Source: JAKPCT01 sp029553165
GTDB lineage: Bacteria; Bacillota; UBA4882; UBA8346
Reading direction: 5' to 3'
Length of the DNA stretch: 25,646 nt
Assembly: GCA_035359995.1 (NCBI GenBank)
Contig: DAORZT010000043.1
Location: 1 to 25,646, forward strand
Shown here: positions 7,814 through 14,545 of the stretch, in pieces
How positions within the stretch are numbered: the stretch's first letter is position 1
Layout: the number at the start of each line of letters is the position of its first letter
The notes under the pieces: model-generated
What the model was told of the DNA's origin: nothing
What the model saw: the letters and a program-made list of their open reading frames with translations, nothing else
Databases searched by the model: none
Program-made: the position numbers and the translations under genes

Positions 7814-9232
7814 TTGAAACGAACAAAGATAATTTGTACGCTCGGACCAGCTAGTGCAAATCCTGGTACCCTTGAGAAGATGATCAATGCAGGAATGAAC
7901 ATTGCCCGGCTAAACTTTTCACATAGTTCGCATGAGGAACAGGCTGAGCGAATTCGGTTGGTCCGGGAAACGGCTGCCAATCTAGGAAAAACTATTGGAA
8001 TTTTAGCTGATATTCAGGGACCTAAAATCCGTACCGGAATGCTTCATACGGACCCTTTAGTACTTAATGAAGGTGATCGGATTCTTTTAACTGTCGATCC
8101 GGCTCAAGAAGCTAAACCTGGCTATATCTATGTGAAGTATCCTACTTTAATCAGTGATGTCAATGTTGAAAATCGTATTTTTCTTGCCGACGGTTTGATC
8201 GCTCTTAAAGTTATTGCAATCAACGAACTTGATGTTGAATGCGAAGTTATTGCCGGAGGGGAGTTAACTTCTAAAAAGGGAGTAACTTTGCCTGGTGTAT
8301 CAGTTAAATTACCGGCTTTAACTGAGAAAGATAAAAAAGATATCGAATTTGTTGTCTCCCAAAAAGTGGATATTATTGCAATCTCTTTTGCCCGTAAGGC
8401 AGAACATCTGGTGGAGATTAGAGATTTTATTACTTCGTTGGGCGGCGATCAGATGATCATTGCTAAAATCGAAAACGAAGAAGGTTTTAGCAATAGTGAA
8501 GAGATTTTGCAAGTCTGTGACGGAATAATGGTTGCCCGTGGTGATCTGGGAATCGAAGTTCCTCCTGAAGAAGTGCCGTTAATCCAGCGTTACTTGATTG
8601 AGCTTTGTAATAATGCTGGTAAACCGGTGATCACAGCAACCGAAATGTTGGAATCGATGATCAGAAATCCGCGTCCAACCCGGGCGGAGATTACTGATAT
8701 TGCTCATGCGATCTTAGACGGGACTGACGCGATAATGTTATCGGCCGAGACTGCTGTTGGTAAACATCCGGTTGCGGCGGTTGAGATTATGACGAAAGTA
8801 GCTCAACGGATTGAAGATTCACTTAAGTTTGATGAGATTCTGGCTAAGAAAAAGATCGGAGCATTTCCAACAATCAGTGATGCAATCAGCCATGCTACCT
8901 GTCAAACAGCGTTAGATCTTAAAGCAGTTGCGATTATAACTTCGACTCAATCCGGAAGTACTGCCAGGATGGTGTCCAAATACCGTCCCCAGGCTCCAAT
9001 TATTGCAACGACACCTTCAGAACGGGTTGCCTGTCAACTGGCACTAAATTACGGAGTGTTTCCAATCGTTGTTCCGGAAGCTAAAGATATCGACAGCATG
9101 ATTGATGTTAGCATCCAGGCAGCGAAACAGTTCAAATTCATCTCGGAAAATGATCTGGTTGTGATTACTGCCGGAGTACGAACCGGAATCCCTGGTTCGA
9201 CAAATTTATTAAAAGTACATTATATCGAATAA
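7814..9232 (+). CDS. pyk: Pyruvate kinase
   Basis: Pyruvate kinase converts phosphoenolpyruvate and ADP to pyruvate and ATP. The 472-residue protein begins KRTKIICTLGPAS and contains the MNIARLNFSHSSHEE substrate segment. The ADILADIQGPKIR-type strand, KIENEEGFSN, the signature MVARGDLGIEVP and TATEMLESM follow. The C-terminal domain ends VRTGIPGSTNLLKVH. Its length matches short forms such as E. coli PykF; it lacks the extra C-terminal PEP-utiliser-like domain found in Bacillus enzymes. The start is TTG with TGGAGGT about 6 nt upstream; no better in-frame ATG exists before the conserved N-terminus. It is likely co-transcribed with pfkA. Confidence 0.96.
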   Translation: MKRTKIICTLGPASANPGTLEKMINAGMNIARLNFSHSSHEEQAERIRLVRETAANLGKTIGILADIQGPKIRTGMLHTDPLVLNEGDRILLTVDPAQEAKPGYIYVKYPTLISDVNVENRIFLADGLIALKVIAINELDVECEVIAGGELTSKKGVTLPGVSVKLPALTEKDKKDIEFVVSQKVDIIAISFARKAEHLVEIRDFITSLGGDQMIIAKIENEEGFSNSEEILQVCDGIMVARGDLGIEVPPEEVPLIQRYLIELCNNAGKPVITATEMLESMIRNPRPTRAEITDIAHAILDGTDAIMLSAETAVGKHPVAAVEIMTKVAQRIEDSLKFDEILAKKKIGAFPTISDAISHATCQTALDLKAVAIITSTQSGSTARMVSKYRPQAPIIATTPSERVACQLALNYGVFPIVVPEAKDIDSMIDVSIQAAKQFKFISENDLVVITAGVRTGIPGSTNLLKVHYIE

Positions 9233-9293
9233 GAATCATTAAAATGATCCAAACTGTTTTTATATTAATAATATAACTTGAAGGGGTATTCAA

Positions 9294-9614
9294 ATGATAA
9301 CACTAGACCAAACTAATTTTGATTCAATTGTTGGACAATCTCAGGAGCCTGTTTTAGTAGATTTTTGGGCGCCGTGGTGTGGCCCCTGCAAGATGATTGC
9401 TCCGGTGATCGAGGAGATTGCTACTGAGTACCAGGGTAAATTGAAAGTTGCTAAAATTAATGTGGACGACAATCAGGAACTGGCAAGTAGATATGGGATT
9501 ATGAGTATTCCGACAATTTGCTTATTTGTTGCCAGTGAGGTTAAGTTAACGTTGGTTGGCTTCCGTTCTAAAAAAGAGCTGACTGCGGAGATTGACCGCG
9601 TGTTGAATGGTTAA
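9294..9614 (+). CDS. trxA: Thioredoxin
   Basis: This 106-residue classical thioredoxin is a cytoplasmic disulfide reductant. The active site WCGPCK has C29 and C32, and the cis-proline is P73 in SIPT. D23 is the conserved buried Asp. Length and motifs fit TrxA rather than a membrane-anchored thioredoxin-like protein, and there is no signal peptide. The start ATG is preceded by AAGGGG. The ribosome site lies in the loop of a 5-bp inverted repeat (TTGAA 9278-9282, TTCAA 9289-9293). No thioredoxin reductase gene is adjacent. No clear terminator separates it from pyk, although a small AT hairpin (9235-9248) lies between them. Confidence 0.95.
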   Translation: MITLDQTNFDSIVGQSQEPVLVDFWAPWCGPCKMIAPVIEEIATEYQGKLKVAKINVDDNQELASRYGIMSIPTICLFVASEVKLTLVGFRSKKELTAEIDRVLNG

Positions 9615-9643
9615 TTAAGATTCAGTGAACAGTCATTATAATA

Positions 9644-9672
9644 TTGACAATACTTATTATTTTGATTATAAT
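9644..9672 (+). promoter_or_regulatory. Consensus sigma-A promoter for the metK riboswitch transcript
   Basis: TTGACA (9644-9649), a 17-nt spacer and TATAAT (9667-9672) match the housekeeping consensus exactly. Transcription would begin near 9679-9681, about 22 nt before the first riboswitch helix, so this is the metK promoter. Confidence 0.85.
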
Positions 9673-9702
9673 TTGAAATGTTTCCATAGAAAATAAATAA
9701 TT

Positions 9703-9806
9703 CTCATCAAGAGTGGTGGAGGGAATGGGCCTGATGATACCCGGCAACCCAGAACAAGAGATTTTGTTCGAAGGTGCTAATTCCCCCAGTTATTCTGGAA
9801 GATGAG
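9703..9806 (+). ncRNA. SAM-I (S-box) riboswitch
   Basis: The leader of metK carries the conserved S-box core. P1 is CTCATC (9703-9708) with GATGAG (9801-9806). The AAGAG and GGTGGAGGGA segments (9709-9723) and GATACCCGGCAACC (9735-9748) follow. P3 is GAACAA/TTGTTC (9752-9769), then GGTGCTAATTCC (9773-9784), and P4 is CCAG/CTGG (9786-9798). In characterised S-boxes, S-adenosylmethionine stabilises P1 and promotes termination. Here a TGGAAG/CTTCCA pairing (9796-9801 with 9822-9827) can act as antiterminator against the downstream hairpin. The downstream gene makes SAM, so this is feedback control. Confidence 0.95.
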
Positions 9807-9819
9807 TTTTTAATAAACC

Positions 9820-9849
9820 TCCTTCCAACCAAGGAAGGATTATTTTTTT
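9820..9849 (+). terminator. Riboswitch-controlled attenuator before metK
   Basis: TCCTTCC (9820-9826) pairs with GGAAGGA (9833-9839) around a six-base loop, followed closely by a T-run (9843-9849). It ends 17 nt before the metK ATG and shares bases with the proposed antiterminator, as expected for an S-box expression platform. Confidence 0.85.
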
Positions 9850-9866
9850 ATAAAGGGGTGTTTGAG

Positions 9867-11063
9867 ATGAGTAAGAAATATTTGTTTACTTCAGAGTCGG
9901 TGACCGAGGGACATCCTGATAAGATCTGCGATCAGATTTCGGATGCGGTTTTGGATGCGATTTACAGTTGTGACCCAATGGCCAGGGTTGCCTGTGAGAC
10001 TGCAGTAACTACCGGGTTAGTTCTGGTTATGGGTGAAATTACGACCAATTGTTATGTTGATATTCCTAAAATCGTCCGTGAGACGATTAGAGAGATCGGA
10101 TATACTCGAGCCAAGTTTGGATTTGATTCTGAGACTTGCGCAGTGTTGACATCAATTGATGAACAATCACCCGATATTGCAATGGGTGTCGATAAAGCCT
10201 TAGAGGCTAAGCAGGGTGAGATGAGTGAAGCGGAGATTGAGGCAATTGGCGCCGGAGATCAGGGTTTGGTATTTGGTTTTGCTTGTGACGAAACTCCCGA
10301 ATATATGCCAATGCCAATTGCACTGGCCCACCGGCTCACCCGAAGATTGACCGAAGTTCGTAAAAATGAGGAACTTCCATACTTAAGACCTGATGGTAAA
10401 AGCCAGGTAACAGTGGAATATGTGGATGGAGTTGCGACTCGGATTGATACTGTAGTTATTTCCAGTCAACATGATCCCAGTGTTGAACATGATCAGATCG
10501 AACAAGACATTATTAACAAGGTAATCAAACATGTTATTCCAGCCAATTTAATTGATGCCAAGACCAGATTTTTGATCAATCCGACCGGACGATTTGTCGT
10601 TGGCGGACCGCAAGGGGATTCCGGACTAACCGGCCGTAAGATTATTGTTGATACATACGGTGGAATGGCCAGACATGGTGGTGGCGCTTTCTCTGGTAAA
10701 GATCCTACTAAAGTTGACCGTTCTGCAGCTTATGCAGCAAGACATGCGGCTAAAAATATCGTTGCTGCCGGAATTGCTAAGAAATGCGAGATCCAATTGG
10801 CATATGCGATTGGTGTGGCCAAGCCGGTTTCGATTTTAGTAGATACTTTCGGGACCGGAATCATCGCCGATGAAGCGATTGTGGAGTTGGTAGTGAAGAC
10901 GTTTGACTTCAGACCGGCAGCAATTATTCGGGATCTTGATTTGCGAAGACCGATATATAAGCAAGTAGCGGCTTATGGCCATTTTGGAAGAAATGATCTG
11001 GATCTACCTTGGGAAAAACTGAATAAGGTTGAGGAATTAAAAAAATATTTAAATACTAATTGA
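9867..11063 (+). CDS. metK: S-adenosylmethionine synthetase
   Basis: MetK makes S-adenosylmethionine from methionine and ATP in the cytoplasm. The 398-residue protein has the signatures TSESVTEGHPDKICDQISD, GAGDQG, RPDGKSQVTVEY, and GGAFSGKDPTKVDRSAAYAAR. I place the start at ATG 9867, with AAGGGG about 8 nt upstream and a product beginning MSKKYLFTSESV. An in-frame upstream ATG at 9774 lies inside the riboswitch and is not used. The gene has its own promoter, riboswitch and terminator, so it is a monocistronic unit controlled by the product of its own enzyme. Confidence 0.97.
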   Translation: MSKKYLFTSESVTEGHPDKICDQISDAVLDAIYSCDPMARVACETAVTTGLVLVMGEITTNCYVDIPKIVRETIREIGYTRAKFGFDSETCAVLTSIDEQSPDIAMGVDKALEAKQGEMSEAEIEAIGAGDQGLVFGFACDETPEYMPMPIALAHRLTRRLTEVRKNEELPYLRPDGKSQVTVEYVDGVATRIDTVVISSQHDPSVEHDQIEQDIINKVIKHVIPANLIDAKTRFLINPTGRFVVGGPQGDSGLTGRKIIVDTYGGMARHGGGAFSGKDPTKVDRSAAYAARHAAKNIVAAGIAKKCEIQLAYAIGVAKPVSILVDTFGTGIIADEAIVELVVKTFDFRPAAIIRDLDLRRPIYKQVAAYGHFGRNDLDLPWEKLNKVEELKKYLNTN

Positions 11064-11090
11064 TTAATTCTTCACTTAAAAAACTACACT

Positions 11091-11127
11091 AACCTCTGGA
11101 TACAGTCTTCTGTAACCAGAGGTTTTT
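11091..11127 (+). terminator. Rho-independent terminator of metK
   Basis: AACCTCTGG (11091-11099) pairs with CCAGAGGTT (11116-11124). The stem continues as TACAG/CTGTA (11101-11105 with 11110-11114) after one A/A mismatch, with a TCTT loop. A run of five T (11123-11127) follows directly. This cleanly separates metK from degS. Confidence 0.9.
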
Positions 11128-11165
11128 CATTTGTTTCCAAAATTCTTTTTCCGAAAGTTTTACTA

Positions 11166-11193
11166 TAAAGTTCAATGCTTGCTTTGCCGAATT
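11166..11193 (+). promoter_or_regulatory. Possible sigma-D (sigma-28)-like promoter of degS
   Basis: TAAA (11166-11169), a 16-nt spacer and GCCGAATT (11186-11193) resemble the sigma-D consensus TAAA-N15-GCCGATAT, matching 4/4 and 6/8 positions. It lies 33 nt before the degS start, downstream of the metK terminator, where a promoter is needed. No better sigma-A pair is visible; TTCAAT (11171) with TTTAAT (11194) is a weak alternative. Confidence 0.35.
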
Positions 11194-11225
11194 TTTAATT
11201 AACAGTTGAGTAAAGGTGTGATAAT

Positions 11226-12386
11226 TTGCCTGAAGCTCTTGACTTTAGTATTATTGACCGAATAATTAAGGAAACAATGGCGGCGATTGAATCAAGTAAA
11301 GAAAGCTTGTTCGATATTGCCGAGACTGCTAAAAGTGTTCAAAGTAAGATGCAGAGTGATCTGGAGAAAGTTAATGAAGAGGTTAAAAAAGTAATTATTG
11401 AGGTTGATAACCTAGAAATTAAGTATAAACATGCCCGTTTGCGATTGATGGAAGTTAGCAGAGACTTTTCCAGATATACTGAGGAGGATATTAAGAGAGC
11501 CTACGCGCATGCCCAGGAACTGCAGATTAAACTAGCGGTTGAGCGTGAACGTGAATCCGGTTTAAGGCTGAAAAGGGATGAACTGTCCCGTTCAATTGTT
11601 AAAGTTAACGAGATGGCTCATAAAGCAGATGAACTGGTATCAAAAGTGGATATTGCGCTGACTTTTCTTAATGGCAATTTAAATGAATTCAGTCAGCAGA
11701 TGGAAGGAATTCAACAAAAACAATTAATAGGTGGGAAGATCATTTTGGCTCAAGAAGAAGAACGTAAGCGTGTAGCCCGGGAGATTCATGACGGTCCGGC
11801 CCAGACCATGGCCAATGTTGTTCTCCGGGCCGAATTATGTGAGAAGTTATTAACGACTAACCGTGACGAAGTAACAACTGAACTGCGTGACTTGAAGAAG
11901 GTTGTGAAAGAGAGTTTACAAGAGATTCGCCGGATTATCTTTAATTTGCGGCCAATGACCTTAGATGATTTGGGATTGATTCCAACAGTACGCCGTTATA
12001 TTGAAGAGTTGAAAGTGCGGGAGAATTTTAATGTCCAGTTGGAGATCCATGGCGAGGAACAACGTTTGAAAAACACGTACGAAGTAGCATTGTTTCGTTT
12101 GATTCAAGAGAGTTTGAACAATGCCCGCAAACATGCTAAGGCCAATAAAATCAAGGTCAATATTAATACCACTGAAACTGATATTTCCGTCTCAATCAGT
12201 GATGATGGAAAAGGGTTTGACCTTGAGAAAGTTATGAATGAAGCCGTCGGTAAGGAGAGTTTTGGTCTGCTTAGTATGAAGGAGAGAATTGAATTGCTCA
12301 ATGGCAGCTTGAATATTGATTCAACTATTGGTGTTGGCACCACCATAACGGTCTGTATTCCGTTGGAAAACGCATTACCATTATAG
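11226..12386 (+). CDS. degS: DegS-type cytoplasmic sensor histidine kinase
   Basis: This 386-residue protein matches DegS in length and layout. It has no signal peptide or membrane segment. A long helical, coiled-coil sensory region (about residues 1-175) is followed by the HisKA_3 dimerisation segment with EERKRVAREIHDGPAQ, where His188 is the phosphorylation site. The HATPase domain has the N-box QESLNNARKHA and the G-box DDGKGFDL, ending with FGLLSMKERIELL. DegS phosphorylates DegU, which is the next gene. The start is TTG with AAAGGTG about 6 nt upstream. In Bacillus, DegS-DegU governs exoenzymes, motility and biofilm. Here the pair stands directly upstream of the Tad pilus genes, suggesting control of pilus synthesis; that role is inference. 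Confidence 0.92.
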   Translation: MPEALDFSIIDRIIKETMAAIESSKESLFDIAETAKSVQSKMQSDLEKVNEEVKKVIIEVDNLEIKYKHARLRLMEVSRDFSRYTEEDIKRAYAHAQELQIKLAVERERESGLRLKRDELSRSIVKVNEMAHKADELVSKVDIALTFLNGNLNEFSQQMEGIQQKQLIGGKIILAQEEERKRVAREIHDGPAQTMANVVLRAELCEKLLTTNRDEVTTELRDLKKVVKESLQEIRRIIFNLRPMTLDDLGLIPTVRRYIEELKVRENFNVQLEIHGEEQRLKNTYEVALFRLIQESLNNARKHAKANKIKVNINTTETDISVSISDDGKGFDLEKVMNEAVGKESFGLLSMKERIELLNGSLNIDSTIGVGTTITVCIPLENALPL

Positions 12387-12438
12387 GTGTTTTACAAAAT
12401 CGATCCTTCCCAAATGCGGTTGTAAATTGAGGTGTAAT

Positions 12439-13116
12439 ATGTCAGCGATTAGAGTAATGATAGTTGATGACCATCCATTAGCCCGTCAGGGATTAAAGCA
12501 GATTTTAAGCTTAGACTCTGATATTACAGTTGTTGGTGAAGCCCAACACGGTGATGAGGTTATTGAAACTGCTTTGTTGTTAAAACCGGATGTGATCCTG
12601 ATGGATATTAATTTACCCGGGAAAAATGGTATTGAGTTGACTCAGGAAGTGAAAGAAAAACTGCCGGATACACAAATTTTAGCACTTACAGTTGATAATG
12701 ACCAATATCACGTCCATAAAATTATTAAAGCCGGTGCATTAGGCTATATTTTGAAAGATATTAACCCAGATACATTGATCGAGGCTATCAAAGTTGTTGC
12801 CCGAGGTGACGCTTACATTCAACCTTGCCTGTTGTCAAGGTTGCTGCTTGAATTCCGGCAACTGATGAATGAAGAGCGGCCGGGTACACCTCCTGAAGAA
12901 TTAGGATTAACGCAGCGGGAATTAGAGATTGTCAGTTATATCGCCTGTGGTGAAAGCAATAAAGAGATTGCCGAAAAGTTATTTATCAGCGAGAAGACCG
13001 TCAAGAACCATGTCAGTAATATCTTGAGGAAGATGGCTTTGGTTGACCGTACCCAAGTGGCAGTCTATGCTTACCGTAAAGGCTTGATCACTAACAAAAA
13101 AGAGAAAGATAATTAA
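12439..13116 (+). CDS. degU: DegU-type response regulator (NarL/LuxR family)
   Basis: This 225-residue regulator has an N-terminal receiver with acidic pair D10-D11, phospho-acceptor D56, T84 and K106. A linker follows, then a C-terminal LuxR-type helix-turn-helix (about residues 155-215) with LTQRELEIVSYIACGESNKE and ISEKTVKNHVSNIL. The layout and the D56 position match DegU. I chose ATG 12439, with GAGGTG (12429-12434) just upstream; a TTG at 12427 overlaps that site. It follows degS after 52 nt and is presumably co-transcribed. It is expected to bind DNA as a phosphorylated dimer. The flp leader starts immediately after its stop. Confidence 0.92.
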   Translation: MSAIRVMIVDDHPLARQGLKQILSLDSDITVVGEAQHGDEVIETALLLKPDVILMDINLPGKNGIELTQEVKEKLPDTQILALTVDNDQYHVHKIIKAGALGYILKDINPDTLIEAIKVVARGDAYIQPCLLSRLLLEFRQLMNEERPGTPPEELGLTQRELEIVSYIACGESNKEIAEKLFISEKTVKNHVSNILRKMALVDRTQVAVYAYRKGLITNKKEKDN

Positions 13117-13287
13117 AGTAAGGACTTTAGTCCTAGTCAAAATAATCCGAATGGCGGATAGAACAAAAGAATATCTGATGGTATTCTAAAGATAGAAACA
13201 GTCAAACAAACCTTCCGAACCGGAAGGGAGTTGACAAGCCAACAAAATGGACTTTGTTGGTCAGGAAATAAAATTAAAAAGGAGTGT
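13117..13287 (+). other. Structured leader between degU and flp (candidate regulatory RNA)
   Basis: This 171-nt gap holds a dense series of possible stems. They are AGGACT/AGTCCT (13121-13134), ATCCG/CGGAT (13145-13159), and AGAATA/TATTCT (13168-13187). A closing pair GTCAA/TTGAC (13201-13205 with 13231-13235) encloses a 7-bp hairpin, CCTTCCG-AAC-CGGAAGG (13211-13227). Last is the 8-bp hairpin CCAACAAA/TTTGTTGG (13239-13260). An AGTCAAA motif occurs before two of the stems (13136, 13200). It ends in the flp ribosome site AAAAAGGAG. It is not a convincing match to c-di-GMP or other riboswitches I know, though its last third loosely recalls the scaffold of c-di-GMP-I. No good sigma-A promoter is visible. 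Confidence 0.5.
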
Positions 13288-13455
13288 ATGAAAATGTTGA
13301 AAAGATTTTTAAAAGAAGAAGCTGGACAAGGTATGGTTGAGTATGGTTTAATTATCGCTTTGGTAGCCGTCGTTTTAATCGCCGCATTGACCTTAATGGG
13401 TGGAAACCTTAAAGGAATGTTTGAAAATGTTGCTGATAAAGTTAGCGCACCCTGA
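13288..13455 (+). CDS. flp: Flp-family type IVb pilin
   Basis: This 55-residue prepilin is the major subunit of the Tad (Flp) pilus. The short leader MKMLKRFLKEEAG ends at Gly13. Cleavage there leaves QGMVEYGLII at the mature N-terminus, with the conserved Glu at +5 and Tyr at +6 required for processing and assembly. A single hydrophobic helix (about residues 20-40) forms the fibre core; the mature form is about 42 residues. I chose ATG 13288, placed 3-4 nt after the site AAAAAGGAG; a TTG at 13231 upstream lies within the structured leader. A second ATG at 13294 is possible. A strong hairpin follows the stop, consistent with pilin made in excess over the assembly proteins. Confidence 0.93.
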   Translation: MKMLKRFLKEEAGQGMVEYGLIIALVAVVLIAALTLMGGNLKGMFENVADKVSAP

Positions 13456-13469
13456 TCGTTCTTTATCTT

Positions 13470-13508
13470 AGTGAGACTTTACCATCAGGTAAGGTCTCAC
13501 TTTAATTT
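13470..13508 (+). terminator. Stem-loop after flp (partial terminator or mRNA stabiliser)
   Basis: A 13-bp stem with one T-G wobble (GTGAGACTTTACC at 13471-13483 with 13488-13500), loop ATCA, extended by an A-T pair, is followed by TTTAATTT. The imperfect T-run suggests leaky termination, letting some transcription reach tadV. The hairpin ends 6-7 nt before the tadV ribosome site. Confidence 0.65.
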
Positions 13509-13519
13509 AGGAGCAAATC

Positions 13520-14059
13520 ATGGTTAATAATCTTTTTAAACTGATCAATCCTCAAATTATTTTGGCAATACTGGTTGGATGTATCGCAGTAATTTGGGAT
13601 TTACGTTACCGGAGAATTCCAAATTGGCTAACTTTACCAGCGGTGATCATCGGATTTGTCCTATTTACAATCTCCAATCCGTCACGCTGGTATTTCTCAC
13701 TTTTAGGAATTTTGTTAGGGTTATTGACCTTCTTGTTACCGTACTTACTGGGAGGTATTGGAGCCGGTGACGTCAAGCTGTTGATGGCTTTAGGAGCAAT
13801 TTTTGGGCCGGTCATTCTGGTTTGGATAATGTTATTTACCGGTGTTGCCGGCGGAGTGATCTCCCTAATCCAAATGTTAAAGAATTTTGGTTTTAAGGAA
13901 ACCAGGCAAAAGCTCTCCCTGTTTTTACTGGGAATTTCGAATGGTTCTACTTATAAATTAAGTAACCATAATGATCAAAAGAAGGACTGTATTCCTTATG
14001 GGTTAGCGATCTTTATTGGTTTAATTGCTGTAATTGTCTTTAAATATCAAAGCATTTAA
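13520..14059 (+). CDS. tadV: Prepilin peptidase TadV/CpaA (A24 family)
   Basis: This 179-residue inner-membrane aspartic protease removes the leader of Flp and related pseudopilins. The two catalytic aspartates are visible: D27 in AVIWDLRYRRIPN and D84 in the GxGD motif GIGAGDVKLLMALG. It has about five hydrophobic segments and lacks the N-methylating domain of larger type IV prepilin peptidases, as usual for TadV/CpaA. ATG 13520 has TAGGAG 6 nt upstream. The C-terminal tail is slightly longer and more polar (about residues 135-160) before a final membrane segment. It sits directly after its probable substrate gene, flp. Confidence 0.92.
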   Translation: MVNNLFKLINPQIILAILVGCIAVIWDLRYRRIPNWLTLPAVIIGFVLFTISNPSRWYFSLLGILLGLLTFLLPYLLGGIGAGDVKLLMALGAIFGPVILVWIMLFTGVAGGVISLIQMLKNFGFKETRQKLSLFLLGISNGSTYKLSNHNDQKKDCIPYGLAIFIGLIAVIVFKYQSI

Positions 14060-14097
14060 TTTTTTTTGGAACCACTCAAAATTTTGGGGGGTTTAAA

Positions 14098-14496
14098 ATG
14101 CAGAAAGTGTTTGAACTCCATAAATCTGAAAAAGGTTCAGTAATGGTGGAATTCGCAATTGTCTCTACCGTTCTGATTTTATTATTAGCCGGTATTATCC
14201 AGTTTGGACTGATCTTCAATGTGCAATTAGGTTTGGATAATGCTGCCCGCGAAGGGGCCCGCTTTGCCTCTCTACCTAGCAATGCCAACAATAACTCGGC
14301 GACGATTGCTTTTATTACCAGTTTAAATCCGAATATTTCGCTTTCCAGCAGTAATATTACCATTTCACCCAGTGTTAGGCAGAGGGGACAACCGGTCCAG
14401 GTGAAGATCGAATATCAATATAAAATTCCGGTGACTTTAGGAGTGTTTCCGGAGAATATTAAACTGTCTGCGTCAGCTACAATGATGCAAAATTAG
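14098..14496 (+). CDS. tadE: TadE-like pseudopilin
   Basis: This 132-residue protein has a short polar N-terminus ending in KG13, followed by SVMVEFAIVS, with Glu at +5 as in prepilins. A single membrane helix (about residues 17-40) and a predicted periplasmic/extracytoplasmic domain follow. The DNAAREGARFAS segment after the helix is typical of TadE-like proteins (PF07811). TadE pseudopilins are processed by TadV and needed for pilus assembly in other systems. The ATG is preceded by a GGGGGG tract rather than a standard site. The gap from tadV is 38 nt and the gap to tadG is about 50 nt. Confidence 0.85.
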   Translation: MQKVFELHKSEKGSVMVEFAIVSTVLILLLAGIIQFGLIFNVQLGLDNAAREGARFASLPSNANNNSATIAFITSLNPNISLSSSNITISPSVRQRGQPVQVKIEYQYKIPVTLGVFPENIKLSASATMMQN

Positions 14497-14545
14497 ATTG
14501 ATTGCCTGTATCAGTCCGGAGTTTGGTGAAAAGGGGGTAATCAAG

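Noticed and set aside
9235..9261. ATCATT/AATGAT hairpin as a pyk terminator
   Set aside because: The stem is short and AT-only with a 2-nt loop, and the T-run is 8 nt away.
9774..9866. An in-frame ATG at 9774 that would lengthen MetK by 31 residues
   Set aside because: It lies inside the SAM-I aptamer and the extension is read through the terminator. The ATG at 9867 has a ribosome site and gives the conserved MetK N-terminus.
13137..13161. TCAA-N13-GCGGATAG as a sigma-D promoter for flp
   Set aside because: The spacer is too short and both boxes have mismatches. The GCGGAT bases are also half of a stem.
13231..13236. TTGACA as a -35 box for flp
   Set aside because: No -10-like hexamer follows at 16-18 nt, and the bases are better explained by pairing with GTCAA at 13201-13205.
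13201..13275. A c-di-GMP-I riboswitch in the flp leader
   Set aside because: The hairpin and AAGCC segment are reminiscent, but the conserved GCAAAG core and the 3' GGTAGC-GGGTTACC segment are missing, so I do not annotate it as such.
13231..13287. A TTG at 13231 extending the Flp pilin by 19 residues
   Set aside because: The extension falls in the hairpin-rich leader, lacks a ribosome site and would make an atypical prepilin leader. AAAAAGGAG before 13288 fixes the start.
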